64,000 bases of DNA, from contig JAAFJR010000004.1 of the NCBI GenBank assembly GCA_013298945.1, positions 124,001 to 188,000 of the forward strand. Reading direction: 5' to 3'. The notes below the pieces were generated by a model. It was not told the DNA's origin. It did not search any database and saw only the letters and a list, made by a program, of their open reading frames with translations. The stretch comes from Polaromonas sp. Its GTDB lineage: Bacteria; Pseudomonadota; Gammaproteobacteria; Burkholderiales; Burkholderiaceae_C. The translations under genes and the position numbers were made by a program. Positions 1 to 8,806 of the stretch are shown here, in pieces; within the stretch, counting starts at the first letter, position 1, and every line of letters begins with the position of its first letter.

Positions 1-50
1 GTAACTGGTATCTATTTTTTGCACGCTGGTTTTATTCTTTCGGTTGAGAA

Positions 51-1817
51 TTATTGACAGCTGAAATTCGCTGCTTCCTCAATGCTACCATTTCCTTTGT
101 AGGTGGCAACTTTTGGGTATGCGCACAAAGGGCGTGTCCGTGTAGGAGACCACTCTTTAGGAAGTTCCGCATTCACGCCACCAGGATGACCTGCTCCGCG
201 AACGGAAGCAATAATAGACTCTGGCGCAACACCCTGCTCCACCCATTTAACCAAAGGCGTGAGTGCATCAAATTGATCTGCAGCAGGCCCAGCGCTGCAA
301 TGGTTCATACCGGGAACAGAAAAGTGACGAACAACACTAGCACTGTTCGGCACGTTGCTAGCCACGCGGTTAACCCAAGCACGGGTGTCTAACTCCGAGA
401 ACACCGCATCGCTCACACCATGGTAAGTCAACATCTTAGCGCCGCGTTTTTGTATTGCGTTCATGTAGCTCGGCTTGTCGTAGCCGGTAGGACTCATGGT
501 TTCGTCTGAACTCAGCGCAAAGCCATTAGGTTTACTGTAAATCGCCGCATGCAATTCGTCGTAGTTGCTATCAAACGCTTTGACAGTGCGCAAATCACCC
601 GCGAAGATATAGCTTAGCGCACCAGGGTCTAAAGCTTGCGAGTTTTGATACTTCCATGCTGCCCAGTTAGCAGCGCTGATGCCGGCATCAAAGGGAAAAT
701 TCGCATAAAAGTGTTTGCCGTCTGCCCCTTTACCACCAGCAAAGACTTGAGCCACTGTGTTCTTTTGTAAGTTGCTCAGGCACTTGCCATCACGTCCTGC
801 GGTGCAAGTTGCAACATCACGTACAACATCAAATGCTTTTTGACATGCAGCAACGTCTTGCACCAATCCATCTTTCGCACCATCAAGTGCATCGCACTTA
901 AACAAAATCGCATCAGCCACAATTTGACGATCTTGCGCGTTAAAACCTAGGCTGATATCTGGAAGTTTGACATTGGGCGCAAAAGGATGAGTCAAACTAG
1001 AAGATGCTAATGGCGTCTCTGGCGATAAGTCTTTCCACTGAGCTGACCCCCACACTTGAGCCAAAGCCGCTTGAGGCAAACGATAACCAGGCGCACCTAC
1101 TAAATAGCCATCGTATTGGTCTGCATAGCGTGATGCCGCAACCATCGTATGACGCCCACCGTTTGAGCAACCACCGATATATGATCGATCTGGCGCTTTG
1201 CCGTAAGCCACTGCAATCAAACCTTTCGCCATGGGCGTGAGCTTGCCAACAGCTCCATACCCGTAGTTTTGTCTTGCCTCAGGGTCCGCACCAAATGATG
1301 GATTTTGACTACCGTTGTGACCAGCATCAGAACTAATCACCGCAAAACCTTGATGTAACGCACCCGTCAACGGTCCACCACCTAATGCACCCAAGGCAGG
1401 TTGCACAACACCGTCTAAGCCGCCATTAACTTGGTGGTAAAACCGCCCATTCCACTGCGTTGGCAAACGCATTTCAAAACCGATGGCGTAGTCTTTGCCG
1501 TCTGTACCTTTACGCTCGTCCATGACACCTTTGACCAAGCAATGTGCTGGCGCATCGTAGGCTGTTTTCGGTGCGTTCGGTGCACCACTCATAGCCACTG
1601 CACCAGCCGCAACTGGAACGCTGCTAGTGATGCGAAGTTTGTCGTATTTGAACTTTGCGGTGATGTCAACACAACTGCCAGACATGACTGCAGGCTTAGC
1701 AGCACTCAGTAGTGCTGCAGCAGGTGCAACATCTTGATGCCCACCTAAATGTGAACAAGCTGAAAAGAGCGCCACACTGGCAACTCCTGCTGAAAAAGTT
1801 GCTAGCGTGGTTTTCAT
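51..1817 (-). CDS. Tannase / feruloyl esterase family lipoprotein
   Basis: This is a secreted alpha/beta-hydrolase of the tannase/feruloyl esterase family (588 aa), which cleaves ester-linked phenolic acids such as ferulate or gallate. Visible features are an N-terminal signal with a possible lipobox ending FSAC near residue 20, the nucleophile motif GGCSNGGRH around residue 217, and GMNHCSAG near residue 505. In this family the Cys residues beside the catalytic Ser and His form a disulfide. It is the last gene of a minus-strand run after a Bug receptor, a feruloyl-CoA synthetase and a crotonase, which favours feruloyl esterase over tannase. The exact substrate cannot be read from the sequence. 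Confidence 0.88.
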   Translation of the reverse strand: MKTTLATFSAGVASVALFSACSHLGGHQDVAPAAALLSAAKPAVMSGSCVDITAKFKYDKLRITSSVPVAAGAVAMSGAPNAPKTAYDAPAHCLVKGVMDERKGTDGKDYAIGFEMRLPTQWNGRFYHQVNGGLDGVVQPALGALGGGPLTGALHQGFAVISSDAGHNGSQNPSFGADPEARQNYGYGAVGKLTPMAKGLIAVAYGKAPDRSYIGGCSNGGRHTMVAASRYADQYDGYLVGAPGYRLPQAALAQVWGSAQWKDLSPETPLASSSLTHPFAPNVKLPDISLGFNAQDRQIVADAILFKCDALDGAKDGLVQDVAACQKAFDVVRDVATCTAGRDGKCLSNLQKNTVAQVFAGGKGADGKHFYANFPFDAGISAANWAAWKYQNSQALDPGALSYIFAGDLRTVKAFDSNYDELHAAIYSKPNGFALSSDETMSPTGYDKPSYMNAIQKRGAKMLTYHGVSDAVFSELDTRAWVNRVASNVPNSASVVRHFSVPGMNHCSAGPAADQFDALTPLVKWVEQGVAPESIIASVRGAGHPGGVNAELPKEWSPTRTRPLCAYPKVATYKGNGSIEEAANFSCQ

Positions 1818-1902
1818 TTTCTTGCCTCCATACTTAAAATATTATTTATTCAATCACCCTCATTACCCTTCACAAAATAGCCACAAGGTGGCTATTTTGT
1901 GA

Positions 1903-2898
1903 TCACGCGTCGACTGTAAAACCAATGCGTTTGATCAGCGGACCCCAGCGCTCTAACTCCACTTGCGAGCTCTTCAACTGCTCTGCAGGTGTTCCGCCAA
2001 ACGGAATCAAACCAACCACTTGGAATGAGTCTTGCACAGATTTGTCTTTTAACGCAGCGTTGATAGCTGCATTTGCGGCTGCCACCACGTTAGCTGGTGT
2101 TTTAGCTGGCGCATAGAAACCGAACCATTCTTCCACGGTCAGCTCTGGGAAACCTTGTTCAGCAAAAGTTGCCACCTCTGGTACAAATGGTGAACGTGTT
2201 TTACCTGAAGTTGCCAAAATACGCATCTTTCCAGCTTTGTGATTTGCCAAAAAGTCACCATGCGGTGTAACCATGGCCGCAATTTGGCCACCCACAACAT
2301 CCGTCACACCTGGCACAGATCCGCGGTACGGTACATGCTTCAAATCAACATTGTTATTTAAACCCAACAACGCACCAATGAAATGAGGAGTTGAACCAGC
2401 CGCTGGTGAGCCATAGCTCGCTTGAGCTGGATTAGCCTTTGCCCATGCCAAAAAGTCTTTCACAGTTTTGACGGTGGCAGGAACCATTGGTCCCACAGCC
2501 AAACCATGGTGAATCATAGAGCTAGTACCAACAGGTGTGAAATCTTCAAATGGCTTGTATTGCAAGTTTTTAAAGATGTGTGGATACAGTGAAATGGCTG
2601 AGAAAGGCGTCATGGCCAAGACTGAGCCATCAGCTGGTGCGGACTTCAACAAATTCAACGCAATTTGACCGCCCGCGCCTGGCTTGCTATCAATCACGCC
2701 GTTATTTTTTGTATACGTTGTTCCACCAAATTTATCTGCAACACGGCGTGCGCAAATGTCACCTGCGCTGCCCGGTGGGAAACCGTAAAGCACTTTGACT
2801 TGCTCAATCGGCATGGCAGATTGAGCATAAGCTGAGGGGTTCAATGCTGCCGTGATAGCTGCAACCATACTGGCTTGGGTAAATAGTCGACGATCCAT
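1903..2898 (-). CDS. Bug/TctC family tripartite tricarboxylate transporter substrate-binding protein
   Basis: This is a periplasmic solute receptor of the Bug (TctC) family, 331 aa, the usual length. An N-terminal export signal ending near PSAYAQS is followed by a receptor fold with VLYGFPPGSAGDICARR, GAGGQIALN and VPYRGSVPGV, which are typical Bug positions. It lies between feruloyl-CoA synthetase and the esterase on the same strand, so it probably captures an aromatic acid for this pathway. No tctA or tctB membrane components are in the window, as is common for Bug receptors in Burkholderiales. The ligand is inferred from context only. Confidence 0.92.
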   Translation of the reverse strand: MDRRLFTQASMVAAITAALNPSAYAQSAMPIEQVKVLYGFPPGSAGDICARRVADKFGGTTYTKNNGVIDSKPGAGGQIALNLLKSAPADGSVLAMTPFSAISLYPHIFKNLQYKPFEDFTPVGTSSMIHHGLAVGPMVPATVKTVKDFLAWAKANPAQASYGSPAAGSTPHFIGALLGLNNNVDLKHVPYRGSVPGVTDVVGGQIAAMVTPHGDFLANHKAGKMRILATSGKTRSPFVPEVATFAEQGFPELTVEEWFGFYAPAKTPANVVAAANAAINAALKDKSVQDSFQVVGLIPFGGTPAEQLKSSQVELERWGPLIKRIGFTVDA

Positions 2899-2961
2899 TT
2901 CTAGTCTCCTTAAGTTAACAAAAAAAATCCAAAAAAATCAACTTCAATAACACACTTCAAG

Positions 2962-4857
2962 TCAAGGCTTGATGATGTTCATCGCAGTATCTGCATAAAG
3001 CGCTGACACCAAATCTGCTCGCTCTTTTAAAACCGCACGCTGGTTAATACTTCCCTTGTCGGTAATTTCACCTTTGTCTATACTCGGCGGCTCAGTTAAA
3101 ACTACAGCTCTGGCAACACGACTGGCTGAGCCCGTAGCTGACTTGGCTAATTCTTTGATCACGTCCAGCATGGCAGTCTGCATTTTTTCATGTTTTGCAA
3201 TATCTCCCATCGATGCACTATCAGGCAACCCTAAGGCTTTTCTACAAGGAATCAGTGCCGGAATGATCAACGCACCGACTTCTTTTTCGTTCAATCCCGT
3301 AATCACCGCGTCTTGAATATATGGTGCGCCAGCTGCAATGATTTTTGCGCGCATGGGTCCTACGCTAACAAAGGTTCCAGTTGAAAGTTTGAAGTCTTCA
3401 GCAATACGTCCGTCAAACTTCAGACCTAAATGAAAATTAGTTTCATCAATCCATTTGACGGCGTCGCCTGTACAAAAAAAACCCTCTTCGTCAAAGCTCT
3501 CGTTGGTCGCTTGAGGGTTTCGCCAATAGCCCGGCGTGATGTTTGGTCCTTTGTATCGCACTTCCACTTTATCGCCACTGGGCACGAGTTTCAAAGTTAA
3601 ACCAGAGCACGGCAAACCTAAATCGCCAGACTTCACGTTTGGATTGGTTACAAAAAGTCCAAAAGGTGAGCTTTCCGTCATACCCAAACCCGTTGTCATG
3701 ACGATGCGCTGACCAATTTCTTTTTCTGCACTTTCAAACAGACTGTCCCAAATCGGTTGCGCCAGCGATGCGCCCGCATAAAAAAACATTCTGCAGCGTG
3801 ACAGCAACGATTTACGCAACTGTCTACCATCTTCGTCATCGACTTTCATTGCTGCTGCCACATACTCAAAACCTGTAGGCACATTCAAATACATCGTGGG
3901 AGAAATTTCTCGCAAGTTCTTCAAAGTCTCGCCAATCAAAGCTGGCACAGGCTTGCCATCGTCAATGTACATCGTGCCGCCGTGGTGCAAAATCAAATTA
4001 AAGTCATGATTACCACCAAAGGTATGGTTCCACGGCGTCCAATCGACCAAAACCAAAGGGTCTTCAGCCATGGCAGGAATGGATTGGCTGATTTGCTGCA
4101 CGTTTGCACAAATCATTTTTTGCGTGTTAATAACGCCTTTAGGCAATTTGGTAGAGCCACTGGTAAACAAAAACTTAACCACAGTATCATGCCCAGTAGC
4201 AGCAACAGCCTGCGCCACTTGAGGTGTAATTTCAGATGACAAGAGGTCATTAAAGTTAATGCATTTTTTGACTTTAGCCGGCGTATTTACCGCCTTATTA
4301 GCTATACTATTTGTAGCATAAACCATGTCTGATTTTCCTACAAAAGCAATGGCTTTGGCGTATTTTTCCTCATCACTCGCGTACACAAAACCAGGGGTAA
4401 TAGTGTCAAAAATATGTTTGAGTTTTTCAAAGTCTTGGCTGAGCAGGCTGTATGCGGTTGACACGCTGCAATAAGGCACGCCCACCATCATAGCCGCGAT
4501 GGCAATCAGTGCATGCTCCAAACTGTTTTCGCTCAAGATCGCAACAGGTCGGTCAACACTCAAACCCATATCGAGCAAGGACTGCCCTATGCGCTGTGCT
4601 TTGTCCCATGCCTGTGCGTAGCTGATGTGCACCCATTCGCTAGTGAGAGGGTCGCGTCTGGCCATCCATGTACGGTCTGGGCGGTGCTTTGCCCAGTGAA
4701 TGAGTCGATCTGTCAATCGCGTTTCATACGGTTCTAAATCATTTTCAGCGCGAAGGTAGGTGTTATCACCGACTTTAGAAACAACAGCACGCGTCACGCC
4801 ATACTTAAAGTCGCGGTAGGTGGGTTGCTTAGATTGTGATGAAGATGTTGTCGTCAT
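2962..4857 (-). CDS. fcs: Feruloyl-CoA synthetase (acyl-CoA ligase, ANL superfamily)
   Basis: This 631-aa ANL-family ligase activates ferulate or related hydroxycinnamates to CoA thioesters with ATP. The phosphate-binding loop FTSGSTKLPKGV lies near residue 232, the adenylate motif TTGLGMTESSP near 390, and the hinge region GRIAEDFKLSTGT near 487. The last motif is typical of feruloyl-CoA synthetases. It stands 72 bases downstream of a crotonase and upstream of a Bug receptor and esterase. Residues of about 180-198 (ATNSIANKAVNTPAKV) are encoded by a copy of the dispersed repeat described under findings, so this linker may be an acquired insertion. Substrate preference is inferred from family resemblance and context. 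Confidence 0.85.
   Translation of the reverse strand: MTTTSSSQSKQPTYRDFKYGVTRAVVSKVGDNTYLRAENDLEPYETRLTDRLIHWAKHRPDRTWMARRDPLTSEWVHISYAQAWDKAQRIGQSLLDMGLSVDRPVAILSENSLEHALIAIAAMMVGVPYCSVSTAYSLLSQDFEKLKHIFDTITPGFVYASDEEKYAKAIAFVGKSDMVYATNSIANKAVNTPAKVKKCINFNDLLSSEITPQVAQAVAATGHDTVVKFLFTSGSTKLPKGVINTQKMICANVQQISQSIPAMAEDPLVLVDWTPWNHTFGGNHDFNLILHHGGTMYIDDGKPVPALIGETLKNLREISPTMYLNVPTGFEYVAAAMKVDDEDGRQLRKSLLSRCRMFFYAGASLAQPIWDSLFESAEKEIGQRIVMTTGLGMTESSPFGLFVTNPNVKSGDLGLPCSGLTLKLVPSGDKVEVRYKGPNITPGYWRNPQATNESFDEEGFFCTGDAVKWIDETNFHLGLKFDGRIAEDFKLSTGTFVSVGPMRAKIIAAGAPYIQDAVITGLNEKEVGALIIPALIPCRKALGLPDSASMGDIAKHEKMQTAMLDVIKELAKSATGSASRVARAVVLTEPPSIDKGEITDKGSINQRAVLKERADLVSALYADTAMNIIKP
4261..4320 (-). 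repeat. Dispersed two-hairpin repeat, intragenic copy in feruloyl-CoA synthetase
   Basis: Read on the minus strand (the coding strand), this matches the intergenic copy at 44613-44670 at about 37 of 48 positions without gaps. It keeps AATACGCCGGCT and the TATAGCT arm. The gene reads it in the frame where the consensus has TAG, but here that codon is AAG. Confidence 0.8.
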
Positions 4858-4929
4858 AGCCGTAGTTCAATCATGAATGAGTCAGATCGCTATTAAATAT
4901 CACTATTCCAGAAAATATTCTTCTAGTAG

Positions 4930-5727
4930 TTATTCCACTTTGACTTTGCCAGCTTTGCCATCCAAAAACGCTTTCACGCGCGCTTTTGCTTCAGGTGCGC
5001 TCTGGGCAATCGCTGCCATCATAGATTCAGTGAAAAAGCCGTGGTCTGCGTTTTGTTCTGCGATGCGAGGCAGTGCATGCATCAACGCGTAATTGGTCAA
5101 AGGTGCGTTTTGTGCAATACGCTTAGCAATTTCCATGGCTTTCTCAAACGCTTGGCCTTTGGGCACCAAATATTGCGCCAAGCCCACTTTTTCACCCTCA
5201 ACCGCGTTATAAACACGGCCAGTAAACATCATGTCTGCCATGCGAGCAGCACCAATCAATTTGGGAATACGCACTGAGCCACCGCCACCTACAAAAATGC
5301 CACGACTGCCCTCTGGCAGTGCATAAAAAGTGGTTTCATCTGCCACGCGAATATGGCAGGTCGTCGCTAGCTCCAAGCCACCTCCTACGACTGCACCGTG
5401 CAAAGCAGCCACCACGGGCACAGGGCCGAATTGAACTTTGTCGAGTGCCACCGTCCAACTGCGCGAATGCATCAAGCCTTGACCCGCATCGCGCTCTTGT
5501 AGTTCGCTCAAGTCGAGCCCAGCGCAAAAGTGATCGCCCTCGCCTGCAATAACCGCAGCGCGGACTGTGCTTGGTAGATTTTCAAACACATCTTTAATGG
5601 CAGCCATCAAACCATCGTTGATAGCATTACGTTTGGTTGGACGCGTTAAACGAATCACAGCAATTTCATGTGATTCGCCAGTGATCTCTAAAGAAATCAA
5701 ATCAGTGCTAGATTTATATTGGGTCAT
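4930..5727 (-). CDS. Crotonase / enoyl-CoA hydratase family protein
   Basis: This 265-aa crotonase-fold enzyme probably hydrates feruloyl-CoA or a similar cinnamoyl-CoA in the cytoplasm. The oxyanion-hole segments are CAGLDLSEL near residue 69 and GAVVGGGLELA near 110, and LPEGSRGIF near 138 carries the expected active-site Glu. The sequence does not look like the classical hydroxycinnamoyl-CoA hydratase/lyase, so a beta-oxidation-like route without direct aldolase cleavage seems more likely. It is the first gene of the minus-strand cluster, divergent from an amidohydrolase that could act on a beta-ketoacyl-CoA. The family is clear; the step is inferred. Confidence 0.85.
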   Translation of the reverse strand: MTQYKSSTDLISLEITGESHEIAVIRLTRPTKRNAINDGLMAAIKDVFENLPSTVRAAVIAGEGDHFCAGLDLSELQERDAGQGLMHSRSWTVALDKVQFGPVPVVAALHGAVVGGGLELATTCHIRVADETTFYALPEGSRGIFVGGGGSVRIPKLIGAARMADMMFTGRVYNAVEGEKVGLAQYLVPKGQAFEKAMEIAKRIAQNAPLTNYALMHALPRIAEQNADHGFFTESMMAAIAQSAPEAKARVKAFLDGKAGKVKVE

Positions 5728-5874
5728 AATTTATCTTGTATTCTTGTCAGTGTCGCTGAAAATCTTGTGTTGCAATCGAATTTCTTGCATAATCCGATTA
5801 TGGTTATATTCCATAACTAATTCAAGCCAAATTCCAGCAAAATTATCAGTAGTTACCCTAGTTAGGAGTCATTC
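5728..5874. promoter_or_regulatory. Divergent control region of the hydroxycinnamate cluster
   Basis: This 147-base AT-rich gap separates two divergent transcription units. It holds an inverted repeat TTATGG-N7-CCATAA at 5798-5816, a plausible operator for a regulator not present in the window. A strong Shine-Dalgarno AGGAG lies 7 bases before the ATG at 5875. Confidence 0.5.
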
Positions 5875-6738
5875 ATGGATCATAAGAACCTCATCGCCAT
5901 TGATACGCACACACACTTAGAAGTCTCGTGTCGCAATCCGTTCGATAACTATGGCGAAGAGTACGACCGCGCGGCTGATAAATACTTTCGTAACAGCAAA
6001 CGCCCAACGATGGCAGAAACGATTGCCTACTACCGCGAGAAAAAAATTGGTTTTGTCAATTTCACCGTTGATGCCGAATCGCAAATGGGCCGCGCCCGTA
6101 TTACCAATGAAGAAATTGCCGATGCTGCCGCAGAGAATAGCGACATCATGATTGCCTTTGGCTCTATCGACCCGCACAAAGGCAAGATGGGTGGCCGAGA
6201 GGCGCGTCGCTTGGTAGAAAACCATGGTGTCAGAGGTTTCAAGTTTCACCCCACCGTACAGGGCTTTTTACCTGCCGACAAAATGGCTTGGCCAATTTAC
6301 GAAGTGATCAACGAATACAAGCTGCCAGCCATCTTCCACAGCGGCCACAGCGGCATTGGCAGCGGCATGCGTTGCGGTGGTGGTTTGCGCTTGCAAAATT
6401 CCAACCCCATGTTGCTAGAGGATGTCGCCATTGCATTCCCTGACATGCAGATCGTCATCGCTCACCCATCTTGGCCGTGGCAGGATGAAGCAATTTCATT
6501 GGCATTACACAAGCCTAATATCTGGATTGACTTGTCCGGCTGGAGCCCTAAATACTTTGCTCCGCAACTCATCCAATACGCCAACACGCTCTTGAAGGAT
6601 CGTATCTTGTTTGGCAGTGACTACCCGCTGATCACCCCAGACCGTTGGCTGGCAGACTTTGAGGAAGCGGGATTCAAAGACAATGTCAAACATCTCATCC
6701 TAAAAGACAACGCTATTCGCTTGCTCGGATTGACATAA
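5875..6738 (+). CDS. Amidohydrolase family protein, candidate beta-ketoacyl-CoA hydrolase (CouO-like)
   Basis: This 287-aa TIM-barrel amidohydrolase begins with the metal-binding IDTHTHLE near residue 9. It also has GFKFHPT near residue 121, IFHSGHSG near 154, IVIAHPSWPW near 190 and LFGSDYPL near 243, which supply the His/Asp metal ligands. In Rhodococcus coumarate catabolism, the family member CouO hydrolyses 4-hydroxyphenyl-beta-ketoacyl-CoA. Finding this gene divergent from a feruloyl-CoA synthetase and hydratase suggests the same job here. A 3-hydroxyacyl-CoA dehydrogenase (CouN role) is not obvious nearby. An alternative is that it belongs with the acid-sugar operon 75 bases downstream. 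Confidence 0.75.
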   Translation: MDHKNLIAIDTHTHLEVSCRNPFDNYGEEYDRAADKYFRNSKRPTMAETIAYYREKKIGFVNFTVDAESQMGRARITNEEIADAAAENSDIMIAFGSIDPHKGKMGGREARRLVENHGVRGFKFHPTVQGFLPADKMAWPIYEVINEYKLPAIFHSGHSGIGSGMRCGGGLRLQNSNPMLLEDVAIAFPDMQIVIAHPSWPWQDEAISLALHKPNIWIDLSGWSPKYFAPQLIQYANTLLKDRILFGSDYPLITPDRWLADFEEAGFKDNVKHLILKDNAIRLLGLT

Positions 6739-6812
6739 GTATTGTTCTCAATATTGACAATAACATTCAAATAGTTTGATCATCTGCCTGCGTTCAAAGG
6801 TATGATGATCAC
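6739..6812 (+). promoter_or_regulatory. Promoter/operator region of ltnD operon
   Basis: The 74-base gap contains an inverted repeat TGATCATC (6777-6784) and GATGATCA (6804-6811), separated by 19 bases and ending 1 base before the ATG. Repressor binding here would block both the promoter and initiation. TATGAT at 6801-6806 could be a -10 element. The regulator is not encoded in the window. Confidence 0.45.
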
Positions 6813-7727
6813 ATGAATACACAAAATTCTCAAATTTCCGTCGGTCTGATTGGCTTGGGCGCTATGGGTAACGGTATGGCGCAATCCTTGCGCCGTGCTG
6901 GCTACTTACCCAATGTTTTCGATGTTCGAGCCGACGTCGCGCAAGCATTTGCAAATGACGGTGGCACGGCATGCGCTTCGCTGGCCGATTTAGGCAAAAG
7001 CTGCGATGTCATCGTTTCAGTGGTGGTTAACGCTGCACAAACCGAGTCTGTTTTGTTTGGCGACTCAGGTACTAGAGGGTGCGCCGCTTCCATGAAAGCT
7101 GGCAGCGTGTTTGTGATGTGCTCTACGGTCGACCCCAATTGGTCCGTAGCTCTAGAAGCCCGATTAGCCGCATTGGGCATCCTCTACATCGACGCCCCAA
7201 TCTCAGGCGGCGCAGCCAAAGCCGCCAGCGGTCAAATGACCATGATGACAGCAGGCCAACCTGCAGCCTATGCCATTGCAGAGCCTGTCTTGAACGCCAT
7301 GGCAGCCAAAGTTTATAAACTAGGCGACAGTGCGGGCGCGGGCAGCAAGGTCAAAATCATCAACCAATTACTCGCAGGTGTGCACATTGCCGCTGCCGCT
7401 GAAGCGATGGCGCTGGGTTTACGCGAAGGTGTTGATCCAGATGCTTTGTACGAAGTCATCACCCACAGCGCTGGCAACAGCTGGATGTTTGAAAACCGCA
7501 TGGCACATGTCTTAGCGGCTGACTACACGCCCTTGTCTGCAGTCGATATTTTTGTCAAAGACTTAGGCATTGTTTTGGACATGGCCCGTGCAACCAAGTT
7601 TCCACTGCCTCTGTCCAGCACGGCGCACCAAATGTTCATGCAAGCATCAACGGCTGGTTTCGCCAAAGAAGATGACAGCGCTGTGATCAAAATTTTCCCA
7701 GGCATTGAACTACCCAAGAAAAAATAG
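6813..7727 (+). CDS. ltnD: L-threonate dehydrogenase (3-hydroxyisobutyrate dehydrogenase superfamily)
   Basis: This 304-aa NAD(P)-dependent beta-hydroxyacid dehydrogenase oxidises L-threonate to 2-oxo-tetronate. Residues 9-24 carry the Rossmann motif GLIGLGAMGNGMAQ. The substrate loop IDAPISGGAAKAASG follows near residue 125, and GAGSKVKIINQLL near 174 contains the conserved catalytic Lys. It is the first gene of a plus-strand operon with denD, otnK and otnI, the known threonate/erythronate pathway set, so the assignment rests on both family and context. Confidence 0.87.
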   Translation: MNTQNSQISVGLIGLGAMGNGMAQSLRRAGYLPNVFDVRADVAQAFANDGGTACASLADLGKSCDVIVSVVVNAAQTESVLFGDSGTRGCAASMKAGSVFVMCSTVDPNWSVALEARLAALGILYIDAPISGGAAKAASGQMTMMTAGQPAAYAIAEPVLNAMAAKVYKLGDSAGAGSKVKIINQLLAGVHIAAAAEAMALGLREGVDPDALYEVITHSAGNSWMFENRMAHVLAADYTPLSAVDIFVKDLGIVLDMARATKFPLPLSSTAHQMFMQASTAGFAKEDDSAVIKIFPGIELPKKK

Positions 7728-7774
7728 TCACAAGATTTTTTAGCAAAAAATAACGACAAAGCGAAGGAGAAGCT

Positions 7775-8788
7775 ATGCATATTTTGATCACGGGCGGCGC
7801 AGGTTTTGTGGGTATTCGCCTTGCCCGCACTTTGTTGGCGCAAGGTTCACTCGCATTGAATGGTGCTGCGCCGCAAAAGATTCAGACCATCACTTTGGCA
7901 GACCGCGCAGGGGCACCCGCCGATTTGTTAGCGGATGCCCGCATCGTGTCACTGGTGGGTGATTTGAACGATTTGCTCACCGCGCGTCAATTGCCAATTA
8001 GCAACACAGACGTCGTTTTTCACCTAGCAGCCGCCGTCAGCGGCGAATGCGAAGCAGATTTTGACCTTGGCATGCGCAGCAATTACGAAGCGACACGATC
8101 TTTGCTCGAAGCATGCCGAGCGCTTAAAACCAAACCGACTTTCGTCTTCGCCAGCTCACTTGCAGTGTTTGGCAAAGTGCCAGGTTTCCCTATGCCTGCG
8201 CTCATCGAAGACGATACTTTGCCTACCCCGCAAAGCAGCTACGGCACGCAAAAGTTGATTGGTGAAAACTTGGTTGCAGATTTTGGCCGCAAAGGCTTCA
8301 TCATCGCCCGCAGTGTGCGTTTGATGACCGTCAGCGTACGCGCGGGCAAGCCCAATGGTGCAGCCTCTGGCTTTTTGAGTGGCATGGTTCGCGAGCCGCT
8401 GGCTGGCATCAAAGCCGCCTGCCCTGTGCCTGCTGATACTTTGATCGCCCTGTCCTCCCCCGCGCAAACGGTTGAAGGCATCATCCGCGCGGCTGAAGTC
8501 AGCTCTGAGGCTTGGGGGCCATTGAAAGCTGTTAACTTACCAGCACTGTGCACCAGCGTGGGCGACATGGCAGCAGCGCTTGAACGTGTCGCAGGCAAAG
8601 CAGCAACCGACTTGCTCGACTGGACGCCTGACCCTTCCATCTTAAAGTTGGTAGAAACTTGGCCCGGCGTTGTGGCATCCGCTCGCGCCAACAAGATCGG
8701 CCTGCAGGCTGATACCAGTTTTGAGGCCATCATTCGTGACTACATCCACGAAAATCCTGAAGCGATCAAACTCAAAATCAACCCTTAA
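7775..8788 (+). CDS. denD: D-erythronate dehydrogenase (extended SDR)
   Basis: This 337-aa extended short-chain dehydrogenase has the NAD-binding motif ITGGAGFVG at residues 4-12, FVFASSLAVFG near 121 and the catalytic YGTQK (YxxxK) near 149. DenD enzymes oxidise D-erythronate to 2-oxo-tetronate in the cytoplasm. It follows ltnD by 47 bases with a good ribosome site (GAAGGAGAAGC) and precedes otnK by 18 bases. The length matches the DenD group. The placement in an OtnI/OtnK operon is the main reason for choosing DenD over a generic sugar-nucleotide epimerase. Confidence 0.85.
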   Translation: MHILITGGAGFVGIRLARTLLAQGSLALNGAAPQKIQTITLADRAGAPADLLADARIVSLVGDLNDLLTARQLPISNTDVVFHLAAAVSGECEADFDLGMRSNYEATRSLLEACRALKTKPTFVFASSLAVFGKVPGFPMPALIEDDTLPTPQSSYGTQKLIGENLVADFGRKGFIIARSVRLMTVSVRAGKPNGAASGFLSGMVREPLAGIKAACPVPADTLIALSSPAQTVEGIIRAAEVSSEAWGPLKAVNLPALCTSVGDMAAALERVAGKAATDLLDWTPDPSILKLVETWPGVVASARANKIGLQADTSFEAIIRDYIHENPEAIKLKINP

Positions 8789-8806
8789 ACCGGTTTAAGG
8801 AAAACC

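Noticed and set aside
2035-2090. GATAGCTGCATTTGCGGCTG inside the first Bug gene
   Set aside because: Eight bases match the repeat arm, but alignment breaks down after that without gaps; it encodes a normal Ala-rich Bug helix.
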